Source: Agelas oroides (Eukaryota > Porifera > Demospongiae > Agelasida > Agelasidae). Taken from it: a stretch of 64,000 bases of DNA. Made by a program: the position numbers and the translations under genes. Position 1 is the stretch's first letter. The number at the start of each line of letters is the position of its first letter. The DNA lies in NCBI GenBank assembly GCA_949130485.1, contig OX422183.1, positions 22,985,702 through 23,049,701 on the forward strand, in the 5' to 3' direction. Shown in pieces: positions 33,804-47,079 of this stretch. The notes below the pieces were generated by a model that was not told the DNA's origin, searched no databases, and was given only the letters and a program-made list of their open reading frames with translations.

Positions 33804-36133
33804 ATACCTCCCCTCAAGCATTCCATATACTTCTGTATAATTATGTTATTCATTCTATTATGTTACCTGATATATACACAACAGTAAAAGACAAACAAAT
33901 TCCTAGTGTTTTATATTCATAGCTATCATGAGCAAGGCAACATGAATCCAGTACTTTAGGAGACAAGTAACCATCTCAGTGAGCTGAACCATGCATGTGA
34001 CAGAACCAGTTTGGCCAGAAGTCACTCATAGTGGTGACCACATCAGTAGTTTATTGAAGATCTTATTCATGAGCTTCATAGCTATCATGAGCAAGGCAAC
34101 ATGAATCCAGTAATTTAGGAGACAAGTAACCACTCATAAAATGTGGGATCTTGGTGAACTGAACCATGCATGTGACAGAATGAGTTTGGCCAGGGGTCAC
34201 TTACATCATTAGTTTATTGAAGATATATAACAATCTTATTTATATATCCATGCATATTATGCAAGTCAGTGGCTAGCTGTATGCATAAACTGTGACACAG
34301 TTACTGAACATTCAAAAGTCTGTGTTAAATTGTGTATTAGATCTATTTCCTATCAATAGCTACTTTTGCTATGGAATAGCAAGCAGTTGATGTAGTAAAT
34401 TTCTGTTCAGTGGATAAACTTTATTGCCAACAGTGCATAATATAGATCACTGATTGGATGAATCCGAGTAAATACTCCAGACTTGAACAAGTTATTTGAT
34501 GCAACAAACATACAAAATTTGATGTTATCATCGCTACTTGGATGATTTGTCAACCATATAAAAACAATATACATCTTGGATACGTCCTTTTTGCACCGTC
34601 ATGTCCCAACACTTCTCCATTTTCCCGCAAGAAAAGTTCAGTTCCAATCAATATGTTGCTTGACAATGCTATTCCGATGCATAACAGAAATAGGTACACA
34701 TGCATACATACTGGAAAGACTTCTTGATTAATCCAAAAGGTACCCACTCATGCAATCATTGTAAATTGTTCTCCAACAATATTATATGGCTGCTGATGCT
34801 GTGAATGTAACTGTAGTTAGCTGAATAACTAACAGAAGATTTTAAACTTTAGTTTCAGTCTATGAATACTATTCCAGGCATACATTTTTGGGCATGTTGT
34901 GGTTTCTAAGAAATAACAAATAACACTAGTTGGAGAGCTACTGTGCATTCCGCACTACATGCATGCAACCCAATAAACGATAGCATTATGGAATTTATGA
35001 AAACTCAATACCCATGATAGTAGGGGCCTGAATGAGACTGTTAGACTTAATAATGACCATGAACCACATTGGGTAGGCAATCATTGGTTGAACACAATTT
35101 CATTTTTTTAAAGCTATTCCAAACTGCAGCATCACTGAAGAACAGCACCACTGAACTCACTGCAGCTGAGGTCAAACTTCTTTGCTACTTTGTACAACAT
35201 AATGCTGCCTCAACCAGCAGCAGCCTGCAGAAATCAATAACTTGTCAGGTATAAAAAATGCTGTGTTGAAACTGGAACACTCCCAGCTGAAAAAGCTGTT
35301 TCTGCTCTCTCATGAGAACAAAGCAAGGCTGAGATAACAGTATATAGTGTACTGTATACTTACATTTTTAACGAGGAAACATTAGCTCTGTATCAACAAA
35401 AATGTTAGCCAAGAACTAAAAGAAAGCCAGGCTTTGCTTACAGTTGTTGAGATGCCCCATGTGCCATACTCTATATAGTATGAATGCTGTTGCAGGGGCT
35501 GATCCTGGGGGCAGGTGGAATGGGTGGCTAGCCAACCCCCCTTCTCCCTTATAAAATTTGTGTGTGCTTGTGCCTTGCCATAATTATGTTTGTTTTGTTT
35601 ACATTCCCATATCATCATGCATTCCTTATTACAGGAACGTAAATATAAGCAAATATGTGTATGAGGAAGCAAAGATATCTCATAAATCATACAAAACAGA
35701 AGGACTGCACATTCCCCTTGGGTTTTTACTTTACAAATTTGACAAATGCTATCAATGGAATATCAAAGCCATAAAGTGCCAAAACCCCGAGGTTTCCTAG
35801 TCTCTCTCCAGTCATGGTGGTACAAAGCCATGTGTGTGTATATCTGCCTGAAGCAAGATAATGACCTCTCTGCTTCTGCACTGCTCATTGGAAGAACAGC
35901 TTTTGTGATTTTACTTGAATATTTACTAAAAAAAAAAAAACAGCGCTTTCTACACACCATGAATAATTAATTTGACAATTTTCCAGCATGCAAAGTGCCC
36001 AGGAAAACAGCCACCCCACCTCCACAAATCAGTCACTGGGTTGATATAGTGATATGTTTTTGTAAATTGCATTCTCTGATTTAGGTATATGCTGTACTTA
36101 ATTGGTACAAGCGTAACTTGCAAAACAATGTCA
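33804..36133. repeat. Tandem repeat-rich duplication, copy 2
   Basis: This is the partner of 30571-32310. It contains an internal second duplication of the AGCTATCATGAGCAAGGCAA block (near 33925 and 34080), the same exon-like piece at 35136-35248 and the second MITE-like copy. Confidence 0.7.
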
Positions 36134-36770
36134 TGATATCTTCACATCGTTGATGGACATGTTTACAACAAGTCTGTAGCTGACAAATGTTTGAGGAATT
36201 CCCCTCAACATGGTCATTACTATTCATATTATAAGAGTGGTATAGCATGTACAACTGGGAACGTGCATGATGTAGTGTCAGTGCTACTGACTGTTGAGTA
36301 TTTTGAGAGAATTATTGCAAGACATGCACCAGTGCAACTAAAAATAAAAACTCTGACTTATGTACAAAAGGTGTGATGTAACTGGAATAAAATGACCTTG
36401 ACAACAACACATGTGCAACAGGCTTAGCTGCAGGGGGGAGCACATGATAGGTAACACAAAAGGTGACTAAGGTACAGAACTCAAAAATGATATACAAACA
36501 CAGCCGACACACCAAAACATCACTGAGACACTGGCCACATTCACTACAGTGCTTAGCTGGTTTGTGAGATATTTTACCTCATGGCTAGCTTGCAAATGAT
36601 AAGATAATGATGAGTGATAGCTACTTATTACCTACACACTTACATACCATATATGCACAGCTTGGACAACCATCATATTTTACATGTCTTCCTTAATATA
36701 GTACAGATATTTCAACTCTCTAGCTTATGATGAATAATTGTATACATGTTAATGAGAGTGCTTTTCTTGC
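36134..36770. other. Region 3' of gene D, nothing recognised
   Basis: No convincing cytoplasmic or ankyrin exon was found downstream of the gene D TM exon. If the GC donor at 36769-36770 is used, the next exon should be here or further left. Confidence 0.45.
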
Positions 36771-39700
36771 TAGAGTAGATAGAACACTCCAACACTGAGT
36801 ACAAAGATACAAGCGAGTACAATTCCCACAATAGCACCAGCGCTGAGGTTAGTCGGTGCAACATCTGGAACAGAAACCAAACAAATATAATTAGGTTTGA
36901 AGCTAAGCTCACTTAAAGCCACAAATAGTCTTGTGTACAATATGCCTTGTTTTTTGGTCGATTATGCTAGCTCATGGTAGCCTATTTGTCTTCACAAAGT
37001 ACCAATTATACTCAAAAAGTCACCAAACCTAGCCTACCCAGTTAGTCTGAGAAAGTGCACTTCTGCAGGAGTCAAACCTGTGACATAATTATGCAGAACA
37101 CTGATGGTCTACCTTCAAATCCTGCAGAAGTCCACTTTCCTTCTACCCAAGTTGAGTTCGGCACGACCCAAACCTGCATGCGACCTTCAGCTTAGTATGC
37201 TAATGCTCTAACTTTGACTTTTACAGAAGTCCACTTTTCCTCGTACCCCCAAAATGTCACTTCTCAGACAAACCAGGGATTTGTGATTGGCATATGCAGT
37301 CTTCACAACTTGTTCCACATAATTTCAGACACATTAATTATTAATTTAATTTCAAAGTGTGGCACACACACACCTGTGCATCACATGTCTCTCCAACTGC
37401 TGGCACAAAAATATTTAATAAGATGGCATTGTATGCACAGTCATGCTTATCCTGTACCTAACATCATGTTGCACGTCTTGGTAGCAGGAGACATACCATT
37501 AGTGTAACAGCATCTATTTTCACACAACAAATATTTCAATTATAATAGTTATTATTATAATTTGAATGGGTCCACTTTGGCAAAGTGGATACACTAAGGA
37601 CAAAATTAACAGACCTTGAAGCCAGCATCTTGTAAAATGCTCCTTTAGCCATTACATTTTTTGATGACCATAATGCTTACTGTACGGCAGTGTCATGTAA
37701 AATGAATACACTTACCAATAGGTTGGATGGTTGGGATTGATGTTCGATTCAGCACTGCAAGAACAGCAGGAAGACCATATAATCGACCACATATTACAAC
37801 TTGTTTTGATACAATTATGACATGTACCAGAAGTTGATGAAGATGGATATGATACCAGGACATGGTGAATACTGAGTTGAAACTGTATGTAGTTGTTTCG
37901 CTCTTCGCTGCACGCTACTATATTAGTATACTTGCTAAATAATACGTCACAGTATAAATCACGTGGATATGTATTACGCGTTCCCCTAGCTCCCACTATT
38001 GCCTGAACACGTGCTCAGCAGGGGATAATTACGCGCATGCGCGAACAGTGGATACCAGGCTCCCGCCTATCAAGAGCCTGGGTACGAGGCTAACAGGCAT
38101 TATACTTTTAGTACCCTCATCATGCAATCTATATATCTAACAAGAACTGTGCCATATATTAAACCAGTTTAAATAATTTCACACTGTAAATCACAAAAAT
38201 GCTAAAAAGGCTTCGGAAAGCAAACAAGGTTTTTGTGTATTTCATTAGCATGGTATCCTATAAGCATCTCACCCTTTGGTGTACCATTATTATTGATCAT
38301 TCAATGGAAACAATGACTAGAACCATACATTGCTTACTGTACTGTGGTGTTGTGAAGTTCCCTTGCACTATCACAGTAACATCTCCACTAACTGCAGACA
38401 CAGTGTAGTAGTACCCAGTTGATGAGAACAGTCGCTCCCTCAGTATCACACTGACAGTGTCTCCTGCTGTGTCAGTCTCAGTGGACTCAGCAGAGTATGG
38501 CAGGTTCATGAAGGTTGGGTCAGTTCCATACTGGACTGTACACCGAGTAGTGCCAGTGAACCCAGACAGAAATATGCAGTTAAGTGTTGCATTAATTGGT
38601 GAGTTCACATCTACTACTCCAGTTAGGAGATTGTTTGTTGTACCTACATGGAAGGAGGGAGGTTGATTGATTGTATAGGCTACTCAAAGAACAAGAGAAG
38701 TAACAGTACCCATGTGTACAGCTTTCTCAAGTTGAACAATTAAGGCAAATGTAGAACATTGTGGGGTGAGCATGAGCAAGCAATACACCGCGGCATTGAA
38801 CTGGTTATATAGCTAATACTTTACCAGTGCAGCACGTGGCGTGTAGCTAAACAAAATTTGTCACTCTGCTGTCTGCAAAAGTGCTTAACAGCTTAGAGCT
38901 CGTCGTGGAGTGGTACCATACAATGGAGCCATTAGTCCTACCTAAGCCACTACTCTGGCAAACTGTAGCCTAAGTCTGAACACAGCCTGGCTTGTCATGC
39001 ATAGTCCTTACTTGAGGCATCTTAGAGAAACATAGTCGCCATGAAGCAGAATCTCTACTGCCTTCTGCTTTCAGCCTGTCTATGCAACTGTCAGCCTTGC
39101 ATACATACAGTACATACTCACATTCCAGTTGCCTATCCCAAAAGTCGCTGCCAACACAACTGCCATCCCTTGCACAATAGGTGCGCATGCTCCATCTGTC
39201 CTTCCTGGCTGTCTTTCATAGCTTCAATTAGCTGCTGGCTGCCAAGTTGTACAAAAATCCATAGATAGTAGAGTAGTACTGTGCTTCTACTCTACTATCT
39301 ATGGCAAATCTTATTTACTGTCCGCATGCCTACAGTCCTGGGGTAGATTTTCTAAGACATAACGTGATTGGTCAGAAGGGATGATGTCATTATAATGTCA
39401 GTTAGTATTCATAGAAGAGTCACAGAAACACAAAAGAAACACAAGAAATACGAAGAGACACAAGAAACACTAGCCTTGTTCACAGGCTCTCATACAAGTG
39501 CTTGGGAACGAGGCTAGAAAAACATAAGAAACACGAGAAACACAAGAAACACACACACAGTGAGATATGGTGTGACACTATGAGACATTATGAGACATTG
39601 AGACACCATGATGACACAATGAGATACCATATGAAACCATGAGACATTATGAGACACCATGATTGTGCTGACTCATGATGCTTTTAATGAACTAGGTGTA

Positions 39701-42519
39701 TGTGTTAAGTTTATACTTTACATCATGAAAATACTTCAATAAATGTATGCCAACTTTACTTTGTATATTTGTGATTAGAATGGCCTATTAATTTATGCTA
39801 AATGAGCAAGACGATACTGTACTCACATTAAAGATATACTTACTAATTAAATTGACTACAAAGTAGAATTTTCAACAAGAGAAGTTGTGTATAGCTATAA
39901 CAATAAGACTAGCAACTCACTGATAGTTTGTGTTGTACATGTTCTTGCAACTCCCACTCCCACCACATTCTTCTCAGCAGCCACTGACACACTGCCATAG
40001 CTTGAGGGAGGATTTGAGGGTGGCTCAAATCTGTGGCTACATCTCCCAGCTGTGCACTCAGCAATGCTCACATTCTCAGTAACTGGTAATGAGCCAGTCT
40101 GGAAACTGATTTGGTACTGTTTAATGTTTGGGCCTGGGCATGTCTCCCCAGGGTCCACTGTGTCCTGGTGAGAAATACTATATAATAAACTGGTGCCTCT
40201 GGGAAATTAAGCATACTTTTGGCATGCAGTGTCAAGTAATTTCTAGCTACCTCAAACCACTAAGCATTCAGGTATAGGTTTGTTACTAGCAATACCTTTT
40301 TTTAATAAAAATGACCAAGTCGTTGAGAAATTTAGTGTAGTTTTTGACTTTAAGTCAACAACAGCAAATGAATAGTTTTACTTTCCATGCATAGGCTATA
40401 TCACCCAATGCCAGCATGCCAGGGTCAGGCCTGTGAGACTTGGACATGAAATAATACATTTTGGAGCTCTTTGAACTAAACTATCCTGTAATTTTTGGAA
40501 GGTTTCTAAAAATAATTCTTTTCTTTCCAAAGTCTTCAGCCAATCAAATATTGTCCTAGGCAAAGTCAAAGACAGATAAAATAATGGCACAGATGTTACT
40601 ATGCTTTTATTATAATGTGCTTGTCACATATATGTTTCTTGCTTCAGGCTAAGCTGCAATCCTTCTGAAGAGAAGGTTATCTGTTACCAACTTTGAGTTC
40701 GGAAAATAACTTGCTAATCATATATAATTTTCAATTTTAGAATACGTGTCGGATTGTCATGTGACTTACTGGCACTGACTTCCAGGCTGTATCAATGAAC
40801 AGAAGCCTCCCTGATGACTGATTATAGGATAGTGATGTTATATTACAGCTGCTGGGAACTGCAGGGACTGTAATAAGATTGATTATGATATCAGCAACAT
40901 GAAATAGAGGCCAAGAGTAAAGCTATTGTGTCACCCTTGTCTCAATCACAAGTTTCCTGAACCATGCAAATAGAAACTTCTGATAAACACTATGTTAACC
41001 AACCAATGTAAAGGTACAGACACCCAATAATGTATATATATATCTTTGCTTCTTTCTACATTTCTGTAACATTACACATTCCTTGTCTGGTTGAATCAAA
41101 CAGTAGAAAAAATTGAGATCTATCCAGGACACATTAGGTTGGGTCTTTCAAATGCCTTACTACTGAGCCAATTGAGCTATGGCATTTGAGCTGAGGATAG
41201 TTCATAGACAATTGCTGCAACTAGCAAACTGCTCTTAGACACAGGTTGGCTGAATCCCATTATTTCATCACTAACATGAATACTATTTATGCCATGAATG
41301 TTTTTAGGGATCCACCCCCTTTCTGGAACATATAAGTGTGAATATTACTGCACTGGAATTATGTATACTACCAAGGTAGAGTAGGCCACAGTGAAGCAAA
41401 CTGCAGTTGAAGCAACCCTTTATTAGAGGTTTGCTGTATGGACATTTGTTTTTGGTCGTCATGTAACCGCATGTTTTATCCATACATACATACCTGTGCA
41501 GTTTGTCACACACCATGTTTTGAAACCAGAGTTCTGTTCCAAGTATGATGGTTCTGTCATTGGACTACAACCTGGAATTGGTGGGGAACCAGGTGGATCA
41601 GGTACAATGGAGCAATCAATTTGAATGATTGTGTTACTGCTCCTCATCCTAAGACTGGCATTGTAACTCAAGCGAGATGTGAAGTTGTCAGAACAGGAAG
41701 GACAGTCAATCACTTCCACATGCACTGCAGATGATGTAAAAGATCCACAACTGTTACAGACTTGAGTGGGACTGAAACTTGGTAATGTATTATTATCCAT
41801 CCAGATTATTGTTTCATTGCACAATGCTGTACAAAAGCAGATGACTTCATCACCAGCACATACGTAAGGCTGTTGTGGCGTACATTTCAAGTTTGCAAAA
41901 ACACTGAAACCTGCATGAATTGAGATTCAACATACATGTTAATGGGCATTTTACTATAATGTCATGTACTGTATACTGTCATACTACCTCGGATTATTGA
42001 CAGCTAAAAATACTTTGGACATGCATATGTAAATACTTACCAACTAAATCATCTGAGAAAGTTAGAATTGCACATTCATTTTTGTGTACGCCGAAGTTTT
42101 CTGTTATATGCATGGAGGTTGCAGGGAGATGCCAGCAAGCCAAACTCCATTACTGCACTATTATGCATAGTGAAGTCACCAGTGAGTAGATAAAAGTTGG
42201 TGCCATGGATATGAGATGAGAACCATACACTTTGTATGTAATGTATTATTGTATTACCTAGACTCCCCGGCTTGCAGTATATACAAGTACTCTGCAGCAC
42301 ATATACTATTTCCACAATAATTTTGTTTTGATAATGTGGTGTGTCTGGAATAATGACTGATATCAGAAAAGAACTCTTCAGCCTGTTTAAGGAATTAAGA
42401 GAGGTCAGTCAACTAGAGCCTCTAGAGATTGAGGTAGCTAATATATTTAGCTATGTGTGAGTACCTGTAAATGAGTGAGTGGCTGACAGCAGCAGAATGA
42501 ATATTAGTGGATTCATCAT
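36771..42519 (-). CDS. Gene D: receptor-like protein (signal peptide, Ig-like, FN3, FN3-like, stalk, TM)
   Basis: Exons in order: 42465-42519 (signal peptide, MMNPLIFILLLSATHSFT), 41494-41910 (Ig-like, 139 codons), 40770-40867 and 39921-40164 (FN3, phase-0 split), 38338-38643 (FN3-like), 37716-37754 (13-residue stalk VLNRTSIPTIQPI), 36771-36864 (TM: DVAPTNLSAGAIVGIVLACI then FVLSVGVFYLL). The frame is open throughout and would stop at TAG 36770-36772 after 417 residues. The TM exon aligns with that of gene A, where TA|GTAAGT is a donor; here it is TA|GCAAGA. The protein therefore either ends with no cytoplasmic tail or continues through a GC donor. It is the closest paralogue of gene C. Confidence 0.75.
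37886..38100. mobile_element. CpG-richer insertion in the gene D intron
   Basis: Gene C has GTTGAAACTGTCAGGTAAC at the matching point (about 23051), while gene D breaks after GTTGAAACTGT into CpG-rich DNA ending AGCCTGGGTACGAGGCTA, the foldback family end. It contains CGCGCATGCGCG (38033-38044), which fits the NRF-1 binding consensus. Confidence 0.5.
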
Positions 42520-43101
42520 GATCCTGTAACATACAAACAGAAGCATACTTGTAAGCATTCTAACATGTTTCGGATAAGTGTTGAAATTGCACAGTTCTGC
42601 AACCAAGTACTGTGCATGCATAATGAGAATTATGACACTGAGAGTTGGTAATTGGATAAGCGTTGTCTGAAGCTTAAATGGCCCAAACTGTCTTTTGGTA
42701 ATAGTGGTAGGATTTGGATTGATTGAACCTTTCAAATCTGTTACAGTCTCAATTTTTACCACATGCAGTTTCAGTTACATTCTATGACTTCTGTAACTGT
42801 TCTTGCATTCAAGTTAGTTATCTGATCAAGTTACTACATGGAAGATTAATTAACTATAGAGCGGAAATGCAACGGCTCCAAATGCTAGCCTAAGCCCTTT
42901 ATAAAAGTCTACGGGATTATAGCTCAGATGCACAACCTTCAATGCTAACCATTCACCTCCGGACATTGCTACTGATCGACTTGGAGATTTAGTAAACCTG
43001 TTGGTATAATTGTACGACCAACAAGCAAGTAGCCACGTTGACTATTAGTGGAAGAATAAGGATGGTTATCCTCACGTGTCAGGTCTCCACCTCAAACGAA
43101 A

Positions 43102-43130
43102 ATCCGTAAGACACCGCCAACCACTTTGCG
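43102..43130. promoter_or_regulatory. Conserved 29-bp element upstream of gene D
   Basis: It is identical to 30509-30537 upstream of gene C. It lies 0.6 kb from the gene D start codon. Confidence 0.4.
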
Positions 43131-43199
43131 ACTCATACTTCTGCAACTCGGCAACTAGCTCCCTACAAAAGACTTATACATTGCTTCGCTCAGCAAAAC

Positions 43200-44328
43200 A
43201 AAGACGCGCGAATATATTCACGGTAAGCGCCATGTGACCTCGACGACATTCAACTTTACACAATTTGACCAATCGATGAGTCCTATTACGGTACCAAACA
43301 GGACGTTCACGCCCTTAAATTGAACCATAATAACCCATAGTGGATGGGATAGCTCCGCATACTGAATTTTGATGGAATAAAACGGAGGAGTAGACCTTGT
43401 AGGAGTAATCACCTTTTACCTGCGTTGAGCAGTGCAGCGTTTGAGCATAGGATGGACAAGGTACATACACTCTACGGCTAAAAGGTTACAGAAGTTCGGA
43501 TTCATGCTGCTTCGGGCTCATTCTACTTCACGCTCATGCTGCTCTGGAGAATGCAGCTAATATGGTTTCATGTGTCTATTGAGTGTGTTACAATGCTACA
43601 CCCCGTCACGTGAAAACAAATCTTTCATGTCCTGACCCTTTTTTGCATTGTTTGATATTGCAGCTCTCAATATAGTTGCCGTTGTCATTCACAAGCCAAG
43701 TCAATATGGCAACAGCTGCATCTTGCCATTGTGTGCTCACATGGGTTTTCTCAATCCATGCAGAAGTCATTATTGCCCCAATTCGTTAGTTCCTCATCAG
43801 GTGCTTCCCCTGCACACAACGTGGGCGGGCGGGTATTACCATTTTTTTTTTTTGTTTTTTTTTTTTTGTTTTTTTTTTTTTTTCTATGATAATTTATGCA
43901 AATACAAAGGATACATACCATTACATACCATTACATACCATTATTCAGCCAAAAAATATTTCTCAGGAAAGAAGTTGACAAGCGTGATGGCAAGATGATC
44001 GTCGCTCATTTCCGCCATTGTAGAAGGGTTCTTTTGGATGCTGTGCACTAGACGGACACGTTTGTTAGCATTACGTTCATCGCTATGCTCATGACGCTTA
44101 TCGCTCGTTTGTTTAACGTGGCTGATATGTGCAAAAAAATAACCTCTGTACAGCGGACAGATCACTTGCCCCCGATTGATTTTACCATAGAACTAATACA
44201 TTTCAAACCTCCGAGAAGCGGACACCTCTCAACTCCGAACAACGGACACTGATGAGCCCATAGGGTATATTATCTATGGATGAGCCCCAGACGTACCTTA
44301 GCCAATACAAAATTACCTTCGGACAGTG
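43200..44328. other. Mixed intergenic DNA with low-complexity tracts
   Basis: It holds a T-rich tract at about 43840-43885, three ACATACCATT repeats at 43913-43942, and spaced GCGGACA / ACGGACAC motifs at 44150-44250 typical of an old dispersed repeat. No gene was recognised. Confidence 0.45.
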
Positions 44329-44431
44329 ATGGACGGCTTTCGTAAGATTGTGCGCCACCGTCATCGCTGGATTCAAAGACCGGGCATTGTATTAGCACTG
44401 CTGCTTATCGTGCTAGCCTTTCTCGCTTACT
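44329..44431 (+). CDS. Candidate first exon of a type II membrane protein
   Basis: ATG at 44329 opens 34 codons plus one base before a GTAAGC donor. The peptide has a basic N-terminus (MDGFRKIVRHRHRWIQR) followed by PGIVLALLLIVLAFLAY, about 17 hydrophobic residues. This is the layout of a signal anchor, as in Golgi glycosyltransferases and other type II proteins. It lies on the plus strand with no recognised second exon before gene E. It could be the start of a gene with a long first intron, or an orphan. No family can be named. Confidence 0.4.
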
Positions 44432-44499
44432 GTAAGCAACGAATTGGGGCCTAAGTTACATTCTTGCATAGAGGTATTTTAACCAAAACCCTCAAAGCT

Positions 44500-46300
44500 G
44501 TCCCTATGCTCTCATTTATTTCTAATGCAGGTCTCTGCTATATCTCTACCACACTACAAAACAGATGCACACTGCAGATTAAAACACTCCAACTTTATTG
44601 ACATGGTAGGTAGAATTGAGGGTTTCTGGATACAGCCTGTTCAAGTATACTGAGCCAGATGGTCCAGGGTTTCATACAGAGGAAGGATGGGAGGTGGGGG
44701 GGAATGGGATCCCCCCAGTCAGAGTTTATAATTGCCTGAACAGCTACAATAGGGCATACAACACAATAACAATTAAAGTACAGCATAATTATAGGCTTAA
44801 TTTTATTAACATCCACTAGCAGGTGCACTGACGTATGCATGTGCCCTTAGCATGCATCTACGTGCATCTCCATATGTGCATCTCCAGGAAGAAATCCTGT
44901 ATGAAACCCCGGTTGTCTGTTTTGAATAGCCACGAGTGAAAGTTCATCACAATTCCTAATTGATTTATCGTACAGTTGTTTGAATTGCAAACTCATAGTT
45001 TCTTCAATGTTAAAGGCATAACAACTAAACACTATTCATAGTCAAGCACTCCCAACTTCTGTGGATGCTATTATGCTATTATGCTGATATGCAGAATTAA
45101 AAACAAATTAATGTACACCTGCATGCATGCACATTCCAGATTAAAACAGTTCCAACTTTATATTGACATGGTAGGTAGAATTCAGTGTTTTCTGAATGCC
45201 CTGTTCATGTATACTGCCAGGGTTTCATACAGAGGAAGGAGTTGGGGATGGGATTCCCCCTCCCCCCCCCCCCCCTCCCCCTTGAAAATTATGATGTGAT
45301 AGACTCTAATTGCCTCAACAGCTACAATAGGGTGTATAACACAATAGCAAAGTACAGCATAATTATAGGCTGAATGTATTTAGGGCTGAATCCGATGATT
45401 CTTGTCTCTAAATATGTCCAGAATTTCATTAAATTCCACAAACCTTAGCAGGTGCACTGACGTATGCATGTGCCCTTTGCATGCATCTACGTGCATTTCC
45501 AGGAAAAAAATCCTGTACGCGCCCTTTGCATGCATCTCCAGGAAAAATCCTGTATAAAACCCCAGTGGTCTGTTGTGAATATGTGAAAGTTCATCACAGT
45601 TTCCAATTGATTTACCATGCAGTTGTTTGAATTGCAAACTCATGATTTTCTTAAAATGTTAAAGCCATAACAACAAAACAATATTTATAGTCAAGCACTC
45701 CCAACTTCTCCGGATGCTATTCTGCTATTATGCTGATACGCTGAATTAAAATCAAATGTGTCTTACACTCCATCATGTAGCTAACAAGGCAGCACATACA
45801 TCAAGAGACCGGCTCCCCATCACTTGCTTTTATATATTGGCATCTCAGTGCAACCATGTTTTTGACAAAGTTTGGCCAGGAAGTGCTCCAGTGAAAGGGA
45901 CATTGCCTCCCTAAATGGTGACCAGCTCATCAATTTGTTGAGGAAATATAGCTGTCATATACATGAGCTTCGTTTTTGTTGTATATTATGGGAGTCAGTA
46001 GCTGTTTGCAGCAGTTACTTATTCATTGAACATCCAAAAGCCTACATACAGTAAAATGTTTATTAGTTATATTTTGTTTATTCCACTATAGAAAATGTAT
46101 CACTGTATGCTCTGATTGGATGAGTATTAACATCCATGCAGAATGGATACTCCAATAATATTATTAATGACTTTTTGATGCATTAAACACCCAAAGTTTG
46201 ATGTTATTACCACTTAGTAGTAGTTGGATGCTTCGTGGACCAAATTGAAAACAGTATAAGATCTCCTCAAGTCACTGATGGGTATTTATATGCACTGTTG
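44500..46300. repeat. Dispersed repeat family, two or three copies
   Basis: The blocks 44580-45070 and 45130-45730 align with each other and with 33540-33800 (ACAGTTGTTTGAATTGCAAAC, CTCATAGTT), and 45880-46260 aligns loosely with the 30780-31080 and 34440-34560 blocks. A C-rich tract lies at 45256-45281. No coding was recognised. Confidence 0.6.
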
Positions 46301-46309
46301 CCAGCACAA

Positions 46310-47075
46310 ACGGTTTATTCCCACTTTGTCAATTCCCACTTCATCAATTCCCATTTGGTCAACTTCCCACTTTGTCAATTCCCACTTTGTCAATTCCCAT
46401 TTGGTCAATGTTGACAAAGTGGGAATTGACAAAGTGGGAATTGACAAAGTGGGAAGATTTACCATTTTATATACTTCTAACTACTGTTATAGATCAGTGA
46501 ATTTTTTAGTGCATCAGTCAAATCTACTGTCAGGAGATGACAAAACTGTATGGTGTCCCTGGGTGTAATGAAACAGCTGTCAATTTGTCTTCATTCCAAA
46601 ACCTTAAGTCATCGCTCTATCGCAGCAGACTTCAGAGGTTTGTCTCAAATACGAGAAGAGATTGACTTCAGGGGAGAGTGAACTCAAACAGCCCGTTAGG
46701 AGGACTTCCTTCTAGTGGACACTGGGAAAAATGATCAAAACCGCCTTGTTCCTTTTGCAACAGTTGGCAATTTAGAGAAGTCCTGCGAAGCTGAAACCAT
46801 CTATAGATAGAACTTTCAAGGCCAGCCCACAGTTGTTCTATCAGCTCTTCACAGCACATGCTGTGTATAATGGCCAGCACATCCGTCACACAATCAATTG
46901 CATCCCAACATCTAGTTCATATAGACAGCATCACATTTTTAAAAAAATATACTTTATCAATTCCCACTTTGTCAGCTTCCCACTTAGTCAATTCCCACTT
47001 TGTCAACATTGACCAAATGGGAATTGACAAAGTGGGAATTGACAAAGTGGGAATTGACGAAGTGGGAAGATACCG
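46310..47075. mobile_element. Foldback element with two hairpin arrays of TTCCCACTTTGTCAA
   Basis: At 46312-46456 and 46957-47071 the 15-mer TTCCCACTTTGTCAA (variants TTTGGTCAA, TTCATCAA) is repeated directly several times and then in inverse orientation, so each array is a hairpin. The 500 bp between them holds an unrecognised minus-strand ORF (46668-46889, MTDVLAIIHSMCC). This looks like one foldback transposon or two MITEs. Confidence 0.6.
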
Positions 47076-47079
47076 TCAT

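Noticed and set aside
46312-47071. CRISPR-like array of short repeats
   Set aside because: Units are contiguous without unique spacers, invert within the array, and the DNA is eukaryotic.
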